Source: JANNRA01 sp031401035
GTDB lineage: Bacteria > Desulfobacterota > Binatia > HRBIN30 > CADEER01
Assembly: GCA_031401035.1 (NCBI GenBank)
Contig: JANNRA010000135.1
Span: forward strand, 1 to 12,213
DNA: 12,213 nucleotides
Direction: 5' to 3'
Shown here: positions 6,914-12,213 of the stretch, piece after piece
How positions within the stretch are numbered: position 1 is the stretch's first letter
Layout: every line of letters starts with the position of its first letter
Translations under genes and position numbers: made by a program
The notes under the pieces: generated by a model
The model's input: only the letters and a program-made list of their open reading frames with translations
Told to the model about the DNA's origin: nothing
The model's database searches: none

Positions 6914-8200
6914 TCAGGCGGACGTCGCGTCGTCGTCCAAACCCGCCGACGCGGGCTTGGCGATCACCTGCACCTGGGTGACCCGGTTACGCGACAGGTC
7001 GGAGACGACGATCTCGAAGCCGGGGACGTGGATCGACTCGCCGCGCCGCGGCGTCCGGCCGAGGGTGTTGAAGACCAGGCCGGCGAGGGTGTCGCTGGTC
7101 TCGGCGGGCACCTTCCAGCCGGTCTGGCGGTTGAAGTCCCGCACGCTGACGCGGCCGAGCGCCTGGTAGCGGCCCGGCGCCACCTCGCGGATGGTGAGCA
7201 GCTCGTCGCGGTCGAACTCGTCGCGGATCTCTCCCACCAGCTCCTCGAGGATGTCCTCCTGCGTGACGATGCCGAGGGTGACGCCGAACTCGTCCTTGAC
7301 TATGGCGAAGTGCACGAAAGCGTTCTGCATGTCGGTGAGCAACTCGAGGATGCGCTTGCGCTCGGGCACCTGCAGCACCGGGCGCAGGATGCGGCGCAGA
7401 TCGGCCTTGTTGTCGCGCACCAACTCGACCAGGTCCTTGAGGTGCGCGACACCGAGCACGCGGTCGATCGAGGCCTCGTAAATGGGCACCCGGGTGTAGC
7501 CCTCTTCGAGGACGCCCTTGAGCAGGTCGGGGGGCGGCGTGTCGACCGAGTACGCGACCGCCTCGGTGCGCGGCACCATGATGTCGCCGACGGTCATATC
7601 CACCGCCCGCGCCGCCGCGGCGATGATGCCGATCGGCCGATCGCCGGTGCTGGTCTGCGCCTCGGCGCCGCGCGCCAGGCGCATCAGCTCCTCGACCGAG
7701 CTCATCTGTGGCGCCGTGTCGACGCCGCCGGCGAGGCGCTCGATGATCGGGTCGATGACGCGGTCGTAGAGGATGTGCAGCGGCCGCAGCAGCTGGTGCA
7801 GCAGGTAGAGGGGCAGGGCGACGAGGTAGGCGACCCGCTTCGGGTGACTGGCCGCGAAGGCCTTCGGCATCACCTCGCCGAAGAGAAAGACGACGACGGT
7901 CATCACCGCGGTCGAGGCGACGATGCCCCAGGAGTCGCCCAGGTAACGGACGAACAGCACCGAGGCGACCGACGCGCCGAGAGTGTTGGCGATGTTGTTG
8001 CCGAGCAGGACGGTGACCAGCAGGCGTTGCGTCGAGCGCAGCAGCTCGCGCGCGGCGAGCACGCTCGGCCCCTTGGGACGCTTGATGTCCTCCTCCAGGT
8101 CGGCGCCGCGGATACGCAGCAGCGCCGTCTCGCTGCCCGAGAAGAAGGCCGATCCGACCAGGCAGACCAGGACGATGACGAGGTAGGTGACCGACTCCAT
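6914..8200 (-). CDS. CNNM/CorC-HlyC family membrane protein (DUF21, CBS pair, CorC_HlyC)
   Basis: 428-residue membrane protein of the family often annotated as hemolysin but whose studied members act in magnesium or cobalt transport and resistance. The N-terminal DUF21 domain spans residues 1 to about 150, with several transmembrane helices and the conserved FFSGSETALL (19-28), LLGNNIANT (65-73) and GEVMPKAFA (108-116). Two CBS domains follow (about 205-265 and 270-330), ending in the TLGIVTQEDILEELVGEI segment; CBS pairs bind adenine nucleotides. The C-terminal CorC_HlyC domain (about 335-415) includes GRVSVRDFNRQTG. Length and domain order are normal and nothing key is missing. Its stop lies 7 bases from that of the convergent Pat-like gene, so the transcripts must overlap or end within coding DNA. 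No Shine-Dalgarno or clear promoter is visible before the ATG at 8200. Confidence 0.9.
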   Translation of the reverse strand: MESVTYLVIVLVCLVGSAFFSGSETALLRIRGADLEEDIKRPKGPSVLAARELLRSTQRLLVTVLLGNNIANTLGASVASVLFVRYLGDSWGIVASTAVMTVVVFLFGEVMPKAFAASHPKRVAYLVALPLYLLHQLLRPLHILYDRVIDPIIERLAGGVDTAPQMSSVEELMRLARGAEAQTSTGDRPIGIIAAAARAVDMTVGDIMVPRTEAVAYSVDTPPPDLLKGVLEEGYTRVPIYEASIDRVLGVAHLKDLVELVRDNKADLRRILRPVLQVPERKRILELLTDMQNAFVHFAIVKDEFGVTLGIVTQEDILEELVGEIRDEFDRDELLTIREVAPGRYQALGRVSVRDFNRQTGWKVPAETSDTLAGLVFNTLGRTPRRGESIHVPGFEIVVSDLSRNRVTQVQVIAKPASAGLDDDATSA

Positions 8201-8280
8201 CAGGACGTCGGCAGGGGCGCCGGAAGCGGCGCGGGTTCAGGATCCACGGGTCAGCAACCTACCGCGTCGGCGCCGCCCCG

Positions 8281-8326
8281 GCAACCGATGCGGTTGCGCC
8301 GATGCGTTTGCGCCGCCGTGGCGGCG
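8281..8326. repeat. cmoA: Repeat cluster upstream of cmoA
   Basis: Three elements sit together in the 134-base gap between the CNNM-type gene and cmoA. A hairpin has 7-bp arms GCAACCG (8281-8287) and CGGTTGC (8291-8297). A 14-bp tandem direct repeat has one mismatch (8287-8300 and 8301-8314). A palindrome has arms CGCCGCC (8311-8317) and GGCGGCG (8320-8326). No T-run follows. Together they could be an operator or an mRNA structure. Confidence 0.45.
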
Positions 8327-8337
8327 CGGCGTAAGTG
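8308..8337 (+). promoter_or_regulatory. cmoA: Weak candidate leaderless promoter of cmoA
   Basis: TTGCGC (8308-8313), an 18-base spacer and TAAGTG (8332-8337) would start transcription exactly at the GTG at 8344. The -10 match is poor (2 of 6). It is listed because the register matches that seen at fabF. Confidence 0.25.
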
Positions 8338-9078
8338 GGGTGGGTGGGGAGCCGGGACGCCGCCAAGGACGAGATCTTCCGCGACGATGCCCAGCCGATT
8401 GCCGATTTCGTTTTCAATGAAGAGACGGCGTCGGTCTTCGAGGACATGCTCGAGCGTTCGGTGCCGTTCTACGACGCCATGCAGCGCATGCTGGCCGAGC
8501 TGGCAGGCGATTTCGCCGCCGACGGCTCGGCGATCTACGACATCGGCTGCTCGACCGGGACGACGCTGCGGATGCTCGACGGGCTGCCGCAGGCGGTGAC
8601 GCTGATCGGCCTCGACAACTCGCCCGCCATGCTGGCGCGCGCCGAGACGGAGCTGCGCGGGCGCCTGCGCCACCCCTTCGAACTGCACTGCGCCGACCTC
8701 AACCAGGGCCTGGCGGTGCGTAATGCCTCGGTGGTGGTGCTCAGTCTGACACTGCAGTTCGTCCGCCCGATCGAGCGCGAGCGCCTGCTCCGCGAGGTGT
8801 GCGCCGGCATCAACGCCGACGGCTGCCTGCTGCTGATCGAGAAGGTGGTGGCGCAGGAGTCGCTGCTCAACCGCCTGTACATTCAGCACTATTACGAGTT
8901 CAAAGAGCGCAACGGCTACAGCCAGCTGGAGATCGCCCGCAAGCGCGAGGCGCTGGAGAACGTGCTGATCCCGTATCGCCTCGAGGAGAACGAGGAGATG
9001 CTGCGCCGGGCCGGCTTCCGCGCCGTCGACGTGTTCTTCAAGTGGTACAATTTCTGTGGGATCATCGCCGTCAAGTGA
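8335..9078 (+). CDS. cmoA: CmoA, carboxy-S-adenosyl-L-methionine synthase
   Basis: 247-residue class I methyltransferase-fold enzyme with clear similarity along its length to E. coli CmoA, which is also 247 residues. CmoA converts S-adenosylmethionine and prephenate into carboxy-SAM and phenylpyruvate. CmoB then uses carboxy-SAM for the 5-oxyacetyl-uridine modification at tRNA position 34. Visible motifs are the SAM loop YDIGCSTG (68-75), IGLDNSPAM (91-99), the VVLSLTLQFV segment (134-143), NGYSQLEIARKREALENV (193-210) and R204, which aligns with the prephenate-contacting Arg199 of E. coli. An in-frame stop directly precedes the GTG at 8335, so the start is either that codon or the GTG at 8344; both leave the SRD...IF opening expected of the family. 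No cmoB is present nearby. The last 23 bases overlap the next gene. Confidence 0.88.
   Translation: MGWVGSRDAAKDEIFRDDAQPIADFVFNEETASVFEDMLERSVPFYDAMQRMLAELAGDFAADGSAIYDIGCSTGTTLRMLDGLPQAVTLIGLDNSPAMLARAETELRGRLRHPFELHCADLNQGLAVRNASVVVLSLTLQFVRPIERERLLREVCAGINADGCLLLIEKVVAQESLLNRLYIQHYYEFKERNGYSQLEIARKREALENVLIPYRLEENEEMLRRAGFRAVDVFFKWYNFCGIIAVK
9043..9051 (+). promoter_or_regulatory. Extended -10-like element inside the end of cmoA
   Basis: TGGTACAAT matches the extended -10 consensus TGnTATAAT at all but one defined base and ends 4 bases before the GTG start at 9056. It lies in codons for a Trp-Tyr-Asn stretch of CmoA, and a related Phe-Asn occurs at this place in E. coli CmoA. Coding constraint could explain it. 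No -35 is evident. Confidence 0.35.
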
Positions 9079-9814
9079 CGCGCCGCCGGCGGCGCCCGCG
9101 GCGCCACTGATCCGCTTCGGAACCTTCGTCTTCCGCTACCGCGACTGGGTGGTCCCGGCGTGCATCGCGGCGGTTGTCTTGACCAGCACGCCACGCCCCG
9201 ACGCCGATCCGTGGCTCGACCTCGTCGGCGTGCTGGTGGCGTGCACCGGCCAGGCGTTGCGGGTGCTGGTCATCGGGCTCGCCTACATCCAGCGCGGCGG
9301 CAAGCAGAAGACCATCGCCGCCGACCGCCTGGTGGTGGACGGCATCTTCGCCCACAGCCGCAACCCGCTCTACGTCGGCAACTTCCTGCTCATGTCCGGC
9401 CTGATGCTGATCTGGAACTCGCCCGCCGGCTACGCGCTGATCATCGCCGTCGCCGTCACGCTGCTCGCCATGACGCGCGCCGAGGAAACCTTCCTGCGCG
9501 GCAAGTTCGGCCGCGAGTTCGACGCCTACTGCGCGCGCGTGCCACGCTTCCTGCCCAACCCGCGCGGCCTGCGGGCGACGCTGGCGCGCTTCGACTTCGA
9601 CTGGAAGCGCGTCCTGCGCAAGGAGTACGGCACGACGTTCTCGTGGACCAGCGCGGTGCTGCTGCTGCTCGGGCTGCAGCGCGTCGACCGCCTCGGCCTC
9701 GCCGCCGCCCAGCCGGCGCTCGCCCGCCTGGCTCTGGTCTGGCTCGCCATCGCCTCGCTGTGGGCGACGGCGCGCTGGCTGAAGAAGTCGCAGCGCCTGG
9801 TGTCGCCCGACTGA
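9056..9814 (+). CDS. Isoprenylcysteine/phospholipid methyltransferase-like membrane protein
   Basis: 252-residue integral membrane protein of the ICMT/PEMT-like methyltransferase group, which methylate lipid or thiol substrates using SAM at the membrane face. The signature region is intact: DRLVVDGIFAHSRNPLYVGN (90-109, with the RNPLY core), then after a hydrophobic segment EETFL (143-147) and FGREFDAYCARVPRFLP (151-167). Hydrophobic stretches near 31-43, 55-78, 108-138 and two more in a C-terminal extension (about 198-240) look membrane-embedded. The real substrate is unknown; bacterial members are poorly characterised. The GTG at 9056 overlaps cmoA by 23 bases in another frame. It is chosen because the next in-frame candidate, a GTG at about 9149, would cut into the first membrane segment. 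It is probably translated in association with cmoA and lies 78 bases before fabF. Confidence 0.78.
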   Translation: MGSSPSSDAPPAAPAAPLIRFGTFVFRYRDWVVPACIAAVVLTSTPRPDADPWLDLVGVLVACTGQALRVLVIGLAYIQRGGKQKTIAADRLVVDGIFAHSRNPLYVGNFLLMSGLMLIWNSPAGYALIIAVAVTLLAMTRAEETFLRGKFGREFDAYCARVPRFLPNPRGLRATLARFDFDWKRVLRKEYGTTFSWTSAVLLLLGLQRVDRLGLAAAQPALARLALVWLAIASLWATARWLKKSQRLVSPD

Positions 9815-9856
9815 CGGGTGCGGCCCCGCGCGCAGTCGCCGCCGCGGGTTGCCGCC

Positions 9857-9886
9857 TTGACCCGCGCGCGCGAGCGCGCCTATGTG
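9857..9886 (+). promoter_or_regulatory. fabF: Sigma-70-like leaderless promoter of fabF
   Basis: TTGACC (9857-9862, 5 of 6 to TTGACA), an 18-base spacer, then TATGTG (9881-9886, 3 of 6 to TATAAT). Standard spacing puts the transcription start on the A of the ATG at 9893. There is no Shine-Dalgarno before that ATG. This is the best promoter in the window. Confidence 0.5.
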
Positions 9887-9892
9887 AAAGCG

Positions 9893-11152
9893 ATGCCGAT
9901 GGCCGCTGAGCGACAGCGCGTCGTCATCACCGGCCTGGGCGCGGTCAGTCCGCTCGGCGTCGGTGTCGACGCGAACTGGGAGGCGTTGTTGGCCGGGCGC
10001 TCGGGCATCGGTCCGCTCACCGCCTTCCCGGCCGACGACTTCCCCGTCCGCATCGCCGGCGAGGTGCGCGGCTTCGATCCCAGTCCCTACGTCGACCGCA
10101 AGGAGTTGAAGAAGGTCGATCGCTTCGCCCAGTTCGCGCTGGCGGCGGCGCAGATGGCGGTCGCCGACGCGGCGTTGGTCGTCACGCCCGACAACGCGCA
10201 TCGCGTCGGCGTCGTCGTTGGCGTCGGTATGGGCGGCCTGGCGTCGCTCGAGGAGGCGCACGGCCTGTATCTGGAGTCCCGCCTCAAGCGCATCTCGCCG
10301 TTCATCATCCCGCGCGTCATCGCCAACATGGCGCCGGGCCTGGTCGCCATTCGCCACGGCTGCACCGGCGTCAACTACACCCCGACCAGCGCCTGCGCCT
10401 CGGGTGGGCAGGCGGTGGGAGAGGCCTGGCGCTGGATCCGCGACGGTGAACAGGACGTGATCATCGCCGGCGGGGCCGAGGCGGCGATCACGCCGCTCGG
10501 TGTCGGCGGCTTCGCCGCGATGCGCGCGATGTCGACGCGCAACGCCGAGCCGACGCGCGCCAGCCGCCCCTTCGACCGCGATCGTGACGGCTTCGTGATC
10601 GCCGAGGGGGCCGGGGTGCTGGTGCTCGAATCGCTGCCGCACGCGCGCGCCCGCGGCGCCCGCATCTACGCCGAACTCATCGGCTACGGCGCCAACTGCG
10701 ATGCCTTCCACATCACCGCACCGGCGCCGGACGGCCGCGGCGCCGCCGCCTGCATGCAGCTGGCGCTGGCGAGCGGCGGCATCGAGGCGGGCGAGGTGGA
10801 CTACATCAACGCGCACGGCACGTCGACGCCGTACAACGACGCGAACGAGACGCAGGCGATCAAGCGCGTCTTCGGCGCCCACGCGAGGCGCCTGGCGGTG
10901 AGCTCGACCAAGTCGATGACCGGACACCTGTTCGGCGGCGCCGGTGCGGTCGAAGCAGTCTACACGGCGCTGGCGCTGCACCACGGCTGGATGCCGCCGA
11001 CGATCAACCTCGATGAGCCCGATCCGGAGTGCGACCTCGACTACGTCGCCAACAGCGCCCGCCAGGCCGCGCTGCGCGTCGCGCTGTCGAATTCCTTCGG
11101 CTTCGGCGGCGCCAACGCGTGCATCGCACTGCGGCGCTGGAGCGACGACTGA
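9893..11152 (+). CDS. fabF: FabF, beta-ketoacyl-[ACP] synthase II
   Basis: 419-residue condensing enzyme of type II fatty-acid synthesis. It condenses malonyl-ACP with an acyl-ACP, adding two carbons with loss of carbon dioxide. The Cys-His-His catalytic triad is complete: C168 in TSACASGG, H308 in NAHGTST and H345 in SMTGHLFGG. Each is offset by five from E. coli FabF (163, 303, 340), which argues for full-length collinearity. The N-terminal VVITGLGAVSPLG and C-terminal NSFGFGGAN motifs are also present. The frame is open back to 9818, but those 25 residues are Arg/Pro-rich and unlike the family, so the ATG at 9893 is preferred; ATG 9899 is an alternative. No acyl carrier protein or other fab gene adjoins it. 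Family members that extend polyketide-like or other special lipids cannot be excluded, but the core motifs are those of ordinary FabF. Confidence 0.93.
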   Translation: MPMAAERQRVVITGLGAVSPLGVGVDANWEALLAGRSGIGPLTAFPADDFPVRIAGEVRGFDPSPYVDRKELKKVDRFAQFALAAAQMAVADAALVVTPDNAHRVGVVVGVGMGGLASLEEAHGLYLESRLKRISPFIIPRVIANMAPGLVAIRHGCTGVNYTPTSACASGGQAVGEAWRWIRDGEQDVIIAGGAEAAITPLGVGGFAAMRAMSTRNAEPTRASRPFDRDRDGFVIAEGAGVLVLESLPHARARGARIYAELIGYGANCDAFHITAPAPDGRGAAACMQLALASGGIEAGEVDYINAHGTSTPYNDANETQAIKRVFGAHARRLAVSSTKSMTGHLFGGAGAVEAVYTALALHHGWMPPTINLDEPDPECDLDYVANSARQAALRVALSNSFGFGGANACIALRRWSDD

Positions 11153-11181
11153 TGGCGCCCGCGCGGCGCCGGATCGCCGGC

Positions 11182-11200
11182 GGCGCGGGGTAGCCGCGCC
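11182..11200 (+). terminator. Hairpin after fabF, possible terminator or attenuator
   Basis: A perfect all-GC stem with arms GGCGCGG (11182-11188) and CCGCGCC (11194-11200) and a 5-base loop lies about 30 bases after the fabF stop. No T-run follows, so intrinsic termination is doubtful. It overlaps the place where a -35 for the next gene would be. Confidence 0.3.
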
Positions 11201-11212
11201 GTCCAGGCCGTG

Positions 11213-11218
11213 TATCCT
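11213..11218 (+). promoter_or_regulatory. Candidate leaderless -10 of the ArsA-like gene
   Basis: TATCCT matches TATAAT at 4 of 6 positions, including the key TA and final T. Standard spacing puts the transcription start exactly on the G of the GTG at 11225. No -35 and no Shine-Dalgarno are seen. Confidence 0.4.
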
Positions 11219-11224
11219 TCCCCC

Positions 11225-12213
11225 GTGACGCTCGACGCCCTGTTCACGCGCCGCCTGCTGGTCGTTGTCGGCAAGGGCGGCGTCGGCAAGACCACCGTCG
11301 CCTGCGCTCTGGCGCTGGAGGCGGCGCGGCGCGGCCGCAAGGTGCTGCTCTGCGAGGTTGACGGCGTGGCGCGGGCGCCGCAACTGCTCGGCGCCCGGCC
11401 GGGGCCGCTCGGCGAGGCGGTGGCGACGGCGGCGGGGCCGTGGCTGATGGCGATCGAGGGCAGGGCGGCGCTGGCGGAATACCTGGGGATGATCATTCCG
11501 GTGCAGCGCCTCCTGCAGAGCGTCTTCAAGAGCCAGCTCTACCAGTACTTCGTCGCCGCGGCGCCGGGCCTGAAGGAGCTGATGACGATCGGCAAGATCT
11601 GGTACGAGGCCGAGCGTACCGGCGCCGACGGGGTCCCGATCTGGGATCACGTCATCGTCGATGCGCCGGCCACCGGGCACGGCCTGCAGTACCTGCGCAT
11701 GCCGGCCGCGGCGCGCGACACCTTCGAGAGCGGCCTCGTGCACCGCGAGGCGCAGCGCCTGGTCGACCTGCTCACCGACCCGGCGCGCACCGCGGTCAGC
11801 CTGGTGGCGACGGCCGAGGAGATGCCGGTCAACGAAACCATCGCCATGGCGCGGACGCTGCGCGACGAGCTCGGCATGCCCACCGGCCTGCTGTTCCTCA
11901 ACCGCGTCCATGCCGGCGGCCTCGCCGCCGCCGACGCGGCGGCGCTCGAGCGCGCCGGCGCGGCGAGCGGGCGCACCGCGCAACCGCTCCTCGCCGCCGT
12001 CGCGGCGCGGGCGCGCGAGGAGATCGGCTGGAGCGAGCTCAACGCGCGCCACCGGGCGCGGCTGGTCGCGGCCGTCGATCTGCCGCTGATCGAGTTGCCC
12101 TTCGTCTTCGCCGAGGAGTTCGGTCCGGCCGAAGTGCGCACCCTGGCGGCGCGCCTGAAAGGGGACGTTGGGGGGGAGCGGTACGATCGGAGCGGAGGGT
12201 GTGGTGCGCCCCC
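11225..12213 (+). CDS. ArsA/Get3-like P-loop ATPase, 3' end outside window
   Basis: 329 residues are visible with no stop, so the gene runs off the window. It is a SIMIBI-class P-loop ATPase. The deviant Walker A GKGGVGKTT (16-24) is perfect, EVDG (44-47) follows the second strand, and VDAPATGHGLQYLRMP (145-160) is the switch II region corresponding to DTAPTGH of ArsA. The run YFVAAAPGLKELMTIGKIWYE (108-128) fits a subgroup annotated as anion-transporting ATPase in various GC-rich bacteria. The ArsA metal-binding cysteines are not evident, so arsenite pumping should not be assumed; tail-anchored-protein targeting like Get3 is not shown either. The conserved part seems to end near residue 310 (EEFGPAEVRTLAARL), so a stop is probably close beyond the window. 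Members often occur as adjacent pairs, so a second ATPase may follow. The GTG start is set by family alignment. Confidence 0.85.
   Translation, partial: MTLDALFTRRLLVVVGKGGVGKTTVACALALEAARRGRKVLLCEVDGVARAPQLLGARPGPLGEAVATAAGPWLMAIEGRAALAEYLGMIIPVQRLLQSVFKSQLYQYFVAAAPGLKELMTIGKIWYEAERTGADGVPIWDHVIVDAPATGHGLQYLRMPAAARDTFESGLVHREAQRLVDLLTDPARTAVSLVATAEEMPVNETIAMARTLRDELGMPTGLLFLNRVHAGGLAAADAAALERAGAASGRTAQPLLAAVAARAREEIGWSELNARHRARLVAAVDLPLIELPFVFAEEFGPAEVRTLAARLKGDVGGERYDRSGGCGAP

Noticed and set aside
7028..8599. Plus-strand open frame of 523 codons antisense to the CNNM-type gene
   Set aside because: It is Asp/His/Val/Gly-rich shadow translation and also runs out of frame into cmoA.
9818..9892. 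Extended fabF start adding 25 residues
   Set aside because: The added residues are Arg/Pro-rich and unlike the family. The ATG at 9893 gives the usual length and follows a promoter-like sequence directly.
11165..11185. Second, larger hairpin just after fabF around GGATCG
   Set aside because: The arms pair only with a bulge and mismatches; the perfect stem at 11182-11200 is the better-supported structure.
9071..12052. Open frame of 993 codons on the minus strand across fabF and the ArsA-like gene
   Set aside because: It is Arg/His/Gln/Gly-rich with no family similarity and lies antisense to genes with complete catalytic motifs. Long antisense frames are expected where third positions are nearly all G or C.

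Overview
This 12.2 kb window is very GC-rich bacterial DNA (third codon positions almost all G or C). It is densely coding, and I see no RNA gene, insertion sequence, integrase or CRISPR array. Most genes look like ordinary chromosomal genes of a free-living bacterium. The best taxonomic hint is the small secreted protein at 1922-2605: a signal peptide, a Cys-rich dockerin-like calcium loop and a Pro/Thr/Arg linker. I associate that layout with Candidatus Binatota and related former Deltaproteobacteria. This is an inference of moderate strength; Myxococcota, Acidobacteriota or another GC-rich phylum are not excluded.

Layout. (1) 164-1525 (+): a secreted amidohydrolase with all metal ligands. 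(2) 4381-1545 (-): a tightly packed four-gene run of acetyl-CoA hydrolase/CoA-transferase, small PGPGW-type membrane protein, dockerin-like secreted protein, and the remnant of a YtcJ-type amidohydrolase that has lost its catalytic core. (3) 4474-6906 (+), divergent from that run across a 92-bp symmetric intergenic region: a Pat-like protein with an N-terminal GNAT domain fused to a degenerate NDP-forming acyl-CoA synthetase. (4) 6914-8200 (-), tail to tail with it: a DUF21/CBS/CorC membrane protein. (5) 8335-12213 (+): cmoA, an isoprenylcysteine-methyltransferase-like membrane enzyme overlapping it, fabF, and an ArsA-like ATPase that runs off the window end. No stretch longer than 300 bases lacks a gene.

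Functional links. The divergent CoA-transferase and Pat-like acetyltransferase both touch the acyl-CoA pool, so co-regulation from their shared region is plausible. FabF is core fatty-acid elongation. CmoA normally feeds a tRNA modification completed by CmoB, but no cmoB is in the window.

Most interesting signals. First, several starts (fabF, the ArsA-like gene, the Pat-like gene, possibly cmoA, and within one base the CoA-transferase) have a TA-containing -10-like hexamer placed so that transcription would begin at or next to the start codon, which suggests leaderless mRNAs; fabF also has a good -35. Second, the divergent intergenic region carries mirrored copies of an 8-bp motif around a central palindrome. 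Third, two enzymes (the YtcJ remnant and the Pat-like protein) carry clean in-frame internal losses of catalytic segments, which may be real degeneration or assembly artefacts in GC-rich repeats.
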